Below, piece by piece: positions 47,045 through 58,500 of a DNA stretch of 64,000 nt. The DNA comes from Ciona savignyi. Taxonomy: Eukaryota > Chordata > Ascidiacea > Phlebobranchia > Cionidae. The translations under genes and the position numbers were made by a program. The notes below the pieces were generated by a model. That model saw nothing but the letters and a program-made list of their open reading frames with translations. It ran no database searches and had not been told where the DNA came from. The DNA is taken from positions 63,223-127,222 of the forward strand of contig CH002787.1 of the NCBI GenBank assembly GCA_000149265.1, given 5' to 3'. The stretch's first letter is position 1, and each line of letters starts with the position of its first letter.

Positions 47045-47833
47045 GGGGAGAGAGTGTCCCTTACGCAATCACAAGGTATTTTGACGATTATTTGTGTGAT
47101 ACCTACGCGTTTCCAATTTACAGTGATTTACAGAAAAAATATGTTATTGTTGTATTGGCGGTAGGCCTACTTGGTAGTGAATCTTAGTGAATGAATTAAA
47201 AGCGAAAACACGTCAGGTTATATACTACGAAATGCACGCAAAGAATGTATCATTTCCACAACAGTTATCCTATCGTAGCACTTATTGTACCGTATGATTA
47301 GTTGAAATGTAAATTTACAGATCGTTCCCCCTGTAGATTAAATCGTTAAAATCTAATATTTATCAAGTAAAGAAATGATTACTTCAGTTATTAACACTAG
47401 TTTCGAACATAATCATAAATCTATAACATAATTTTATGCCTTTATCATTTAATAAATCAATTCAATATTAATCACAACGGTCTGTAAGTTTCAACTATAT
47501 GGTATATTTAGTATTTTCTGCAATAGCAATGTCATTATGTAAGAATGACGCAACCCCACTAATCTCTGACGTCAAACGCGTACGTGACTTACTGGACATC
47601 GGACCACACTTTAAGTATAGTCTTGGTGGCCATCTTTACTTCATAGTTAGTCTACCCAGAGATAGAAGCGTATGTGTGTAGAAATAAATATTAAACGTGA
47701 TACAAGTAGGCTAATCAATATCATTCGTTACAGCGTGGCTGACCTTCAACTTAAGACATAGCTTTTTATTCTGAACTCTTCTGGTTTATCAGTTGTTTAA
47801 ACTTCTTGTTTTTTTAATTTACTAATTTAAAAA
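47045..47833. other. Region upstream of the HIG1 gene
   Basis: A SINE scrap (GCAATCACAAGGTATTTTGACGATT) at about 47060-47125, then unremarkable sequence. The HIG1 promoter must lie here; no clear TATA box was found. Confidence 0.5.
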
Positions 47834-48806
47834 ATGATTGGCAGCGAAGGCACGTTTCTGAACAAGGTATCAACTACCTTTAAAAACAACCCAGTGTTTT
47901 GTGTTGGTAAGTTTGTGAACTCGAAGTCCTACTTATTGTAGTCCTTTTGCAATATCTTACTATTCACTTTTAAGTGTATTTTTATTACCTATATAATTTA
48001 TACATTTTATATACAAGTTTCAATTTGTGTTGCAGCAAGCACAGCATTGACTGGAATAGCAGGAGCTGGACTGTATGGGTTAAAAAATCGAAAATTGCGA
48101 CTTTCACTTTACTTGATTAATGTGCGGCTGGCTGCGCAAGGAACTTTTGTGAGTTGATCTATATTGTCATTAGAATGATAGCTTTTTAACTAGTGTCTCT
48201 AGGTACCGTACTGTACAAGGTTAAAGTTGCCTGTGTTGGTTTGGCTTACAAATTAGACTGAACATATATAGATGTATTTTATTCCAAAATAACAGTATGG
48301 TATATATATATATATATACAGTGCAATTATGGTGTTTTTTTTAATTTTATCACAGCCATACACAGCCTGTTAGTGTATATCATACAGTAGCCTAATGAAG
48401 TTTCAGTTTTTTGAGAATTTTGACATCAGTGTTTTATCTGCTACCAGTCCTTTTATAATTTTATTTCCTAAATTATCCAATAGCTGGCATGTCATGTTCT
48501 ATTATTTGCGTCTGTCCATGTTAAAACTGGTAATCAGTGACTTTTAAAAATTATTCCCATAACTACAAATTACCATATTTGCATGTTATTGGAAAATAAT
48601 GTTTTAAACCTTTATTTTTATAAATAAACTATTCTCAATTACTATAAGATGACTATTTATGTTTTGAGTATTGTTTTTGATTATTTTATAGTAATGTGTA
48701 TTTTGTCCTTCAGGTTGCCATTATGACTGTCGGTGCTACTGCAGCCTTAGTAAAACGTGTAATGTACCCAGAAGAAACCAATTCAAATGTGAACAAAAAA
48801 TGGTAG
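47834..48806 (+). CDS. HIG1-domain mitochondrial protein (HIGD1-like)
   Basis: Three exons, 47834-47906, 48036-48148 and 48714-48806, give 92 residues ending NVNKKW. All borders are GT-AG and the phases close. The protein has a short hydrophilic start, a hydrophobic segment at about 21-38 (FCVASTALTGIAGAGLYGL), a basic turn (KNRKLRLS), the family block LYLINVRLAAQGTFVAIMTVG (a loop of the HIG1 domain with R and QG conserved), and a second hydrophobic helix. This two-helix hairpin in the inner mitochondrial membrane is typical of HIG1 proteins, which bind respiratory chain complexes III/IV or tune their assembly. Length matches the HIGD1 class. The exact paralogue cannot be decided from this sequence alone. 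Confidence 0.85.
48298..48318. repeat. (TA)n microsatellite in HIG1 intron
   Basis: About ten TA repeats in the second intron of the HIG1 gene. Confidence 0.85.
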
Positions 48807-49357
48807 ATTGCAGCTCACCATTCCACATTGAATTACTCCTAATTTTTATTTTTGGTGTTCGCCAATAATTTTTATTTAATTTTAAGTTGTAATTTCAGTT
48901 TTAATTTGCTGTAGGCAATTTAGTACTGTTGGATTTACTGTGCAATCCAATATTGCCATTTTAATGACTTTTAAGGAATTCATATCATGTTTAAAATGAT
49001 TTGAAGTTTGCATGCACTGTTTAACACTGCTATATTTTGTCAGTTTTTCTTTGTTTATTGTTTTCTTTCACGCTTATTCGAAAACCATTTGAATGGTATG
49101 TAGTGTGACAAGATAAGACCCCATTGGCTGTTAAAATGCATTGGCCATTGGTGAATCACCATACTGACACTGTGCCATAAATAAATAAACATGAACCAAA
49201 TACAAAATAAAAATACTTTTATACCTCCACCATTTACCATTATTTTTAAGTTATTAGTGCAATAGAGAATAAAAAAGGATTTAAGAGATATGTTCAACAC
49301 TCAGCACAATTATATACAATTTTTTTATGTTATTTTTTCTGCAAAAAAAAAAAAAAA
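48807..49357. other. 3' flank between HIG1 and NTF2-like genes
   Basis: Shared downstream region of two convergent genes. A 15-base A-run (about 49345-49359) sits just past the NTF2-like stop; on the coding strand it is a T-run, so it is not a retroposed poly(A) tail. Confidence 0.55.
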
Positions 49358-49795
49358 TTAAGCTTGGGGTAGTGCAATTTCTTGGTAAATTTCGTTGCCA
49401 ATGTAAAAACTGCCCACGTTGATATGAATCAAGAAGGAGTGTAGAAAGCTGTTCGTTTCCGATAAAGTAGTAAACATGGTTTCCTTATTACGAGTTACTG
49501 TCCCAATGACCATAATAAGCATCTCTTTGCTGTTGTCGACGGTCCGTACAGATTGACAATCCAACGTGGTGCAAATTCGTGACGTTCTTCTAAGGACTTC
49601 CGGCTGAAAATGAGGATTATGATGAAAGAAGTTACTAATTTCGCTCCGACCGGCAAAGTGATTGCCCATGTAGTCGATATTGGATGCCTCGGAATAAGCA
49701 GACTGGACGAGTGAGTTCCACGATCGATTTTCAATTGCCGAAAAGTATGTTTGCAAGAATTCGCGCCCTATTTCGGAACAAGGGAAAGTTTCCAT
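49358..49795 (-). CDS. Intronless NTF2-like domain protein
   Basis: 145 residues in one exon. The pattern fits an NTF2 fold: an early helix FLQTYFSAIENRSWNSL, then YMGNHFAGRSEISNFFHHNPHF (the strand-plus-helix block with a G-R-x-x-I-x-x-F core), DCQSV, the strand LIMVIGTVTR, and a final SFYIGNEIYQEI strand resembling the FYVxNDxFR ending of NTF2 and NXT proteins. NTF2 itself carries Ran-GDP into the nucleus and NXT proteins partner mRNA exporters; whether this one does either is not known. It shares no gene structure with neighbours, and its lack of introns in an intron-rich region suggests a retrocopy or fast-evolving single-exon paralogue. It is tail-to-tail with the HIG1 gene, about 550 bases apart. 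Confidence 0.7.
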   Translation of the reverse strand: METFPCSEIGREFLQTYFSAIENRSWNSLVQSAYSEASNIDYMGNHFAGRSEISNFFHHNPHFQPEVLRRTSRICTTLDCQSVRTVDNSKEMLIMVIGTVTRNKETMFTTLSETNSFLHSFLIHINVGSFYIGNEIYQEIALPQA

Positions 49796-51375
49796 AGTTT
49801 TGTGAACAAAGCTTTTTCTATGACAAATTTTCAGAGTGTAAAGTTTATACTCCTAATGCAGAATTGATCGATCTAGCAGAGCGGTAAACGCATTAGCAAC
49901 CTTCATTTCTCCTTAACCTGGATTTCTTAGAAACTATGTCACTCATGAAGCATGAGTGATGAAGGCAACAAACTCTCTTAGCTTAGCAAAACCCACAAAA
50001 AATAACTATTTCATTAAAAACCTGGGGTAGTTTATTTTTTTTCATAGACGTGGTTAGGCTACACTTATTTCTATAGACCAACTACTTAAATTCGGCTCAT
50101 CTGCTGTTTGCGGAACTCACTGCATTACGTATGCTTCGTGCTGATCTATTTGTACGCAGGACCACATCATAACTCGTCAGACAACGGGTATAGACCTATA
50201 TTAAACACAGGACCACATCATAACATTATGTCATATCCTCTTAAAATTGAGCACACCTCAATACGAATTCATAGAACACAGCTGGTCAGTCTGTTTGAAC
50301 AAATGGTGTGAAATAAATCTCAACTTTTATTTGGCTATCACAAGAACATATATATGGGTGAGATTATATCAGATGGTTTACAATGAGTGTATTATTATTT
50401 CTCCATCGTTTGTGGATGCAATATTAGGTCTAAATGTTGTAGAATGCTAAATCACTTATTGAACTTCATTAAATGAAGCTAAGCAAACCTATATAGTTTA
50501 TTTTGTTCAAAGAACCAATTAAATCTGAGAACCATGTGTACGGTCATGTAGACCTTCAAATCGACCGATACATGTAGCAATTTCAAAGAAAAATGCCCAT
50601 CGCTGTGCAAAACCTAGCTCGTAAAAAAATCAGATATACTATAGTAATTAAAATGTAATTGCAAAACCACACGACGTAACTGACACAAAAAAAGAAGATG
50701 CGACCGTTAAACCTGATTAATTAATTTGATGAATAATTAAAAATGAATTATCATGAAAAATTAATTCATCGTGGTTTTAAAATAAAAGGCGGGGAAGAAA
50801 ATTGTGCAGTAAAGTTGGTGTAAATAGTGTGTACCGAACTGGAAACGGAAAAATCTGAAATAAAAGTTCGGTCGTGTCTAGGCCTATTATCCGTTCCAAA
50901 TCCACATTGAAGCATTCGGTTATCGTCTGCTAACACACGTAACGAAAATTCGAATGTTGGAGATTTATCACTGTTAACCTCAGATAACTTCCCGTTGTCG
51001 GGTTGCTTAGTTATTACAGTGTGTGTGGATTAAGACGCTTCATTTGTTTAATTTCAACCCAGGCAACGCTCGCTTAGTGGCTTTTTCAGCTCGTATATTA
51101 GACCTTTAGCTGTGTAAATTGCTGTACTAAAATTACATATACAGGTATTAACTTAATTCTTCTCCTAAAGTCGACCATCAGTATTGGTCGCGCTTTACAG
51201 CACACTCTTCTATTTAGGGTTTTATATCGTTGAATTAATGTTTGTTAAAATAGTATTATTCGTCTGCTATATTAATTTAGTTATATCCATTTTTTAAAAT
51301 GACGTGTTTTGACGAATGTTCGTTTTATCGTTTTTCCTGTTCATGTGCAATGTTTTTGGTTAATGTGCCATAAGG
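49796..51375. other. Gene-free stretch
   Basis: No gene is supported. A short direct repeat GGACCACATCATAAC occurs near 50159 and 50211. The right part (51180-51360) belongs to the repeat listed at 32590-32810. Confidence 0.5.
51180..51360 (+). repeat. Interspersed repeat, partner of 32590-32810
   Basis: TATTGGTCGCGCTTTACAGCACACTCTTC through ACGTGTTTTGACGAATGTTCG to CCTGTTCATGTGCAATG matches the reverse complement of 32590-32810 in order and spacing. Confidence 0.65.
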
Positions 51376-51605
51376 GATAGGATAGGATAAGGATATTCAT
51401 CTTTATACCCGTGAATGGGAAAACCAAGGGGGTTAACACACGGGCAATCGTCAGATCACCTCGCGCCCGTCGTCGGGTTACCGGAGCTATTGCAGTGTGT
51501 TGTATATGATAGATACGTTTCTTCAATTTGGTAGAACCCATTAATCCGCTGGGTTCAGGCAATGTCCGTAAAGTGCCTTGCCCAAGGACACCCAACGGGC
51601 CGGAC
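51376..51605 (-). mobile_element. SINE copy, head-truncated
   Basis: GGATAGGATAAGGATATTCATC tail, CGTCGTCGGGTTACCGGAGC, CCTTGCCCAAGGACACCC, then only CAACGGGCCGG of the head: an internal deletion removed most of the tRNA-like part. Confidence 0.8.
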
Positions 51606-51711
51606 AATAAATTAATACAGGAGCAAAATATCAATAAACTAAACTAATTTGTAGTTAATTTTGATCACACTGTCCATGTAACGGATCGCAAAAAAAACTG
51701 TAGATCTAGAT

Positions 51712-54700
51712 CAGGCATGGGCAACCCCTGGCACGCGTGCCCAACTTGGCACGCGAGCTCGTATTTCTGGCACGCTAGTTCAAGGAAATTAGATTCTTTT
51801 CTCTTAAAGATGATATCTTAAAAGTTGTTGTATTATTTGAGCTTTGGCCACGTGCATAAAATGTTTATTACCGTAAGTTGTGAGGTAAACATTTGATTAT
51901 TTATTACCGTGTTATTGTTACTCAACAAACACCAAAGAGTACAACAATCCGCTTGCAAATTTCGCAACCTACTGCCACAGACGAATCGGACGTGAGAGAA
52001 ATTTGTACGTTTGTGCAGCCAACCAGATGTAGTTAATATCAGTTACCCTTAGCATCCTAATTTACTTTTGTTAGCAATTTGAGATACAAAGTGTTATAGG
52101 GATAAACATGATGTACCGGTAAGGTCATTCGGTATCGGACAAGGTCATAAATTCATATTTCGGCAAGTAAAAAAAGACCGGTAACTTATTTTACATAAGC
52201 TTATCGTTACGTTTATCAAATTGCGTTAATGAGAGTAAAAATTCATCGTTGAACACACTTTTTCACCTGCCTAAGGTTTGCTCTATCAGTAATGGTACAG
52301 CGATTGCTTATTTTGCAGTTAAGGCCGATGCACACTTAGAGCGATGCGGGCGACGGCGATGAAGTGAAAGCGATGGCGGGCGACAAATCATCGCTCAGGG
52401 CATTCACACTTGGAGCGATGAATCGCTCTCATCGCTATACTTTTTCTGGTACCCTGCCAGTTTTGGCGGGTAACGAGCGCATGTAATGTTAGCCTTGTAC
52501 TGTTTATGAAATTGATCAACTTATATAAACTGGATGACGATGATTTGGACTTCGCTACGACGCCTTTAGCACAAATTAACCAGTTATACTGATACCAATA
52601 TTTGGTCATAAATGAAAGTAAACGGTAATTGATTTTCATATTGTTTAATCTAATTATTTCTATACAACTTTATTTTTAATTATTTTAAGCTAACAAATGC
52701 TTAACTTGTCTTCAGAAGCAGAAAGCATTTGGTTAGGTATATATTTTTAAACCGATCCAATGTGGAGCTACACATTGATGACGAAATGAACCACAAATAA
52801 AAGGAAGATACTAGAATGTGAAAATCTGGAAAAGGAAGATACTAGAATGTGAAAAGAGAAGACTGATTGTTGCTATGCCAGAAAAGGTTAAAAGCTATCC
52901 TGCTGCTGGAAGACAATATACCAAACTTTTAAAATGGTAACACAAGTTCATGGTACATGGCGTGTAGAAGAATAAATTCCATAACAAATTATAATAAACA
53001 GATATTCTGAAACTGCCAATTTAGTGAGTCATTTTTTAACTATTTCCAACGTGATATTAAAGTGTACCATGGCAAGAAATCCATTTTACTCAATGTATTT
53101 ATAAAATAAAGGTTTTCATTAAATTAAAGGTCTTATGTGTATTGAAAGGTAGAACACTTGAAGTTCCATACCGGTAAGGTCACAGTAGCAAAAAATACAC
53201 AAACTTAGCAATTATTACATAATAAGGTCTTGTTAAGGCAGCATTTGACTAAATACAGAGCTTAACACACAAGAACAGAACACAAATGTAAATACTGCAG
53301 AACAGAATGCAAAATAAACATAGGTTATGTAAACACAAAAAGCACGGTAGATCCACACGATCAATACTGATATTTAAAGTTTAGCAAATTTTTTGTCAAC
53401 ACTCCGGGAATCAACCTTTTTTGCTAGTATAGCACCTGAACAAAATATTTGACAAGAAAAATCATGGTGTGCTGACAAAAAGTACAGCAGTATTCTAATG
53501 TGCATGCACAGCATTTAACTAACTGTTAAATCTATATCTCTGCGAATACACAGTCGATTGGATTGTAATAAAAGAAACTGGTGATTTATTTTTGTAGTTT
53601 TGGAAATTATCTTAATTTGGACAACTTTTTTAACCCGAAAGGAATTACTGTGCATGTATTAATTTAGTTACTTTGCTTAGTAACAATTTCATCATACTAT
53701 GTTGTGGCGGCTATTAAGCTCAATTTTTATGCAATAAAATTAATGATCAGTAAATAGTTGTCTTTACTACGGCTCTTCTTCTTCATTAAATGTGATAAAA
53801 GCTGTCCATTTAAAGTTTTTTATCTTCGTTTCCGAAGTAGTGAGCTGATTGGATCTGAGGTACGATTGGTTCATCATGCTCTTCTATACCACTGTCTGTT
53901 TTCATTGCCACACAATTCTAAAATTAATACCAAAAATTAGGGCTGTGCATATACCAAGATTCTAATAAAAAATGATGATGTTCTTAAAAACACAGGGATT
54001 TTTATGAGGTAATAATCAGATTAATAGTTTTATAGGTCAATTAAAAGCTTGGTAGGCAGTATTACCAAAACCAACACAATACCGGTACTCCGATGACATC
54101 TTAAACTCAGACACATATGACGAAATCCTGTACAGTCAGCATTTAGAATCTGTTGCAGAAATATTTACCAATATCGTACCGATACCATTAATAAATATTT
54201 CCCGCTACCTAACTAAAATGTCTGCTATCTCTATATTAATATAGAACACTAGTTGCTGTCGAAATTTAATAATGACCTCACAATTCTTTGAACTGCATGA
54301 AGTGGAGCCACTTTTCACAGTTGGTGGCACATTTGTCTTTCCGGTACCAGTTTCAGAGGGATTTCCATCCCTTTTTTGCAGTTATTCACTAATGGAAACA
54401 TAAATTTAAATTAACAAGAAGGAAACCTAGCCTAAGCACTTAAAACCTACCGTATCATTTAAGTGTGACTTACCATTTTAATCTATTTCAGCGATTTTGA
54501 TCCAAATATTAGGTTTCAGTTTATCATTTTATATCCAGTTTTTACTCTAACGTACAAAACCGCGTAGCTTTGTACCAATATAATTAAAACTTTGCTAAAA
54601 ATAAATCTCTTCGTGGTGGTATATTCCGCAATGTCCAAGTTTTCTTCTTGATTCATTTTTGCACGCGCGAAATTTTCTGAGATTTCCCGCCAAACCTCGG

Positions 54701-55250
54701 CGATGAGAGCGATGGATTAGAACAAGTTTCTACTCGGGCGATAGCGAGCGATAGGCCGGCGATACAGGACGTGACGTCAAAATAATCGCTCGCATCGCTC
54801 TCATCGCTTGCCATCGCCGTAAGTGTGCATCGGCCTTAAAGATAAAAATTAAAAGTCATTACTGTAAAACAGCGGTTCTTAAACTGGGGTCCGCGGTCTT
54901 TTGGGGACCGCTAAGCACCTTCCAAAAAATTTAAACGACGCATCTGAAAAAAAACTGTGTAAAATTAAGTTTTTACGCAACTGCTCTTCCAATCAACTTA
55001 ACAAACAATTTGTCATGAAAGCTTACAGGCTATAGGCATTTATGACATCACAAGAAGCTATTTGATGTCACATTAATGCAATTCAAAAGTACAAAACTCC
55101 TACTATAGTAGTACAACTCCTATTATAGTAGGGGTAAACTATCAAAAACAGAAATATGTTCTCACGAATTGTTAGTTGGCACGCGGAAGGATTTTTCCAT
55201 TAATTTTAGCCGATTTTGGCACCCAGACCGAAAAAGGTTGCCCACCCCTG
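51712..55250. mobile_element. hAT-type element, 3.5 kb with nested insertion
   Basis: The element starts CAGGCATGGGCAACC and ends GGTTGCCCACCCCTG, inverted termini with the hAT-style CAG/CTG ends. A perfect 8-bp target duplication ATCTAGAT flanks it (51704-51711 and 55251-55258). Inner ends share GGCACGC/GGCACCC motifs. After removing the nested element at 52323-54835, about 1 kb remains, without an intact transposase. A second hAT-like terminus (CAGCGGTTCTTAAACTGGGG) begins at 54870 without a visible partner. Confidence 0.85.
52323..54835. mobile_element. Nested DNA transposon with TTAA flanks and GCGAT-rich ends
   Basis: It begins GGCCGATGCACACTTA and ends with the exact inverse TAAGTGTGCATCGGCC, flanked by TTAA on both sides (52319-52322, 54836-54839). 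Both subterminal regions are crowded with GCGATG/CATCGC motifs, probable transposase-binding repeats. Short ORF starts point inward from each end (for instance near 52509 + and 54655 -), but no complete transposase is seen. TTAA flanks could mean piggyBac-like; the terminus style also resembles PIF/Harbinger elements, whose 3-bp duplication fits within TTAA. The superfamily is left open. Confidence 0.8.
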
Positions 55251-55530
55251 ATCTAGATGGTTCTGGCTAGCGATCAAATATTGAATATATCAAGATTTAT
55301 TTAAAAAAATTCTAGACGTTTTTGAAAAACGGTTTATTTAATTATCAAAATATGGAACAACACTAGTTTCACAGCAAAAACACAGTGTAAAAGGTAAGAG
55401 CATCATACGTTCAATTACACTGGCGAACTTTAAAATCTATAGGCTTTAAAACTTGAATAATAAAAAAACAAACAAATAAGAACAACAAACAATAATAAAA
55501 ATATACACAGCTGTTTTTAATAAAATCTTA

Positions 55531-58500
55531 TTAATCAGAATTAAGAGTAAGACACACACCCTGTAGTACCCAATGCGAAATATGTTCACTTGTGTGAAGA
55601 TCAGCAATAAACACAAGACCAACACCCATGGCATTTCTTCGCATTGATGTTGTATAGACAGGTGTGGACAGTGTGTTCTGTAACTTCAGTCGGTGTGCTT
55701 CGATAGGTATCACTGAAGAGTATTAAAAGGTTTAAGGAGTGATAATTTAACTAGCAAACTGCACACTTATACTTGCAACCATACACGACCAATGGTGATA
55801 CAACAATATGGTCACGTTATGTTTCGTTTTAGTATCAAGTGTTGAAAATTATTAATGTGATATAAGCCAACACCCGCATTTAAATCAAAACAGCTTGGGC
55901 AGTTATCTCATATGATAAGATTTTAGATTATATCATCTTCATAACATACAACACACTGCAACAGCTGATAACCTGACTGAGCACACAAGACAATCTGACG
56001 ATTACTAATGTTATAACATACTTTATTCTTCCACTCCCATACATGAATATTACTACAGGTATATTACTATATTAAACATTTGTATACAGAGCATTGTGCA
56101 TCAATGTTCACTAAAGTGTGTTTACCTTTGAGCACTGGTAATTCTTGAACCAACTGTTTGGGTTTGGGTTTAATTAAGCAACAATTCTCAACATCCCAGG
56201 AAGCTCCTTCCAAGTACAATCCACTGACAAAGCAACCTGAAAATTTTAATTTATTGTAAAACCACCATTGGTAAGTTGGTAAAGTTTAAGATTGTTCCAA
56301 AGATACTTGGAATTCCTAAGGATGCCCAGTCGGTACTAGATTCACTACAGATGGATTGTGTAATAAGATGGTCCTGCTAGATGAATGTCAAATGTACAAC
56401 TTTGATAAAATATAAACTTATCTGATTTGATATAACTTTAAACAAAATAGGTTGGCATTATTAATAAATTTATTTACATAACACCCCATAAAACGACTTT
56501 GAAAACAAACGTCGAACTTCGATATTTGAATTCGACTTCATCGTAACACTTTACCGGAGAATTTAGAAACTGTACCTTGGTGAGCACGTTCTGCCACTTC
56601 CTCTGCTGATTGCCACTGAGTAACTTGTGTGTAGAGAGTGGATCTATCGAGGGGCCAGCCATTCTTTCTACATGTTGCTTGCACCAGTGCAGTTAAGTAG
56701 GATTCCGGGATATGAAGACCTGTGCATTGCAATACTGGTTATAAGAAATATAAAATTTCATTTTAAAATCTATCAATCTTAGAAGATACACTTAATGGAT
56801 TTAAAATTTTTAACCCAACTTGTCAGGCTATGATTCAAAATGTAGTGGAATGGAATTAAGGTAATAGCTATTCGGTTGCATCCTTGGGCAAGGCACACTT
56901 GCTTATAAACCAATAGTTTAATAAATTAAATAAACTCCAGCAATGTCTGTATTATATTTAACACAATGCAGTACTTTTGGCAAAGTGACTAGGGATATGA
57001 GGTAATCTAATAATCGCCCATAGTATAATGCCTTCTACGTTTTTTCTACAGGAACACACATAAATATCTAATGATGTTTACCCGTACAAACAATTGATTA
57101 TCCTTTAAACTGTTAACAAAACATACAAATATAATATGAATGTCCGAAATCATATTTCACGGAAAAGCAATCGCACCTGAGAGCCACATGACGGCTGGTT
57201 CTCCTTCAACCACCCAAAATGTGTATTGGTCGAATCGCTTCTTGAAATGCTCCATCCAGTTTCCAAGCGATTTCAACGTGTCTGGAGCAAGTTTGCGCCA
57301 AATGGTTGGGATTTGTCCGTTGAACAAAGCTTTTGCCAAGTCGTCCAACTCATTGCTCATCCCCACTTCACCAGCAAGTGCCTGGTATTTTGGGAGGAGG
57401 GGGGAGGTTAAAAAAAATGATGAGTTTGGAGAAAACCCTTAAAGCAATAGCTTTAATTTTAGGTATAAAATATGTGAGTCAAAATTAAAATGATGAAGAA
57501 CTGTACTTTTTTTATTAAATAATTTTAAAAAAAAATCTAGATTTTTTTATTAAATTAAATCCATGAATAAAAGAAAAATGGGTGGGACTCGTGGGAGGTA
57601 GTTTGTTACTGTAGACTGAGTATCGAAATGAAACACTGTGTTACAATCAATTATCATTTTACATTTAAGTTGACCCATTATATTCCACAAAGAGTGAATA
57701 TATGAAAAATGACAAGTCAGCAGTTTACCCTCTGCAGTTCGACAAGCGACTTGGCCATCCGCTCAATGAGTTTGTTCCATCGTTCCAACTCCTGCAGCAA
57801 CACCACTGAGGTGGGGGAGACCGTTCCACCAAACTCGCGATGGATTTTATCGAGCTCAAACAATGCTGGGATCTTGTTCTATAATATTGTACAGGTTTTA
57901 CCAAATGGTGAAAGTAATTGGGATGCATGGCTTGTGATGTGGGGGTTGAGAAATTCTCATGTGTGAGGTTTCAGCCTGTGCACCACTCATTGAATGATAT
58001 GTGATTAATATTAATCATAGTGAGTTATTACATACTTTTGATGTTGGTGATAACAACACTATTATCAGTTTGGTAAACATGCCATATACACTAGAAGAAT
58101 ATATTATTATAGTTGCACAACCTGAAGAATTATATTTTTCATTAGAACACATATGTGAAGCATTTAACGTTAGTGATCTGAAAAATGGTTAAAAGAAATG
58201 TGTTTGCTCATTTTCCAAAAATGCTGTCCAGCGGTACCTGGATATCCTTGGCCACATTATTGATGAAATCATCTCTGCTGATCCCTCCCCCACTGTCCCC
58301 GGTCTGTGGCTGAAGATCAACCAGGTTCTCCCAGATGTTCCGAGCCGCCTGTGTGGACAGCACTGGTATTATGGACTTTATACTGGAGGAGATTATATAA
58401 GCCACGGTATATCAGCGGGAAGTATCAGCAGGTTGTTTAACAAATGTGCAATGGAAAAATTGCCACATGGGATGCAGGAAAATTTCGCTGGTTTCTTGAT

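Noticed and set aside
49340..49360. A-run beside the NTF2-like gene as proof of retroposition
   Set aside because: On the coding strand it is a T-run, so it is not a poly(A) tail of that gene.
57140..57442. Plus-strand ORF of 100 codons
   Set aside because: Antisense of dynein exon 57381-57177, which carries the conserved dynein frame.
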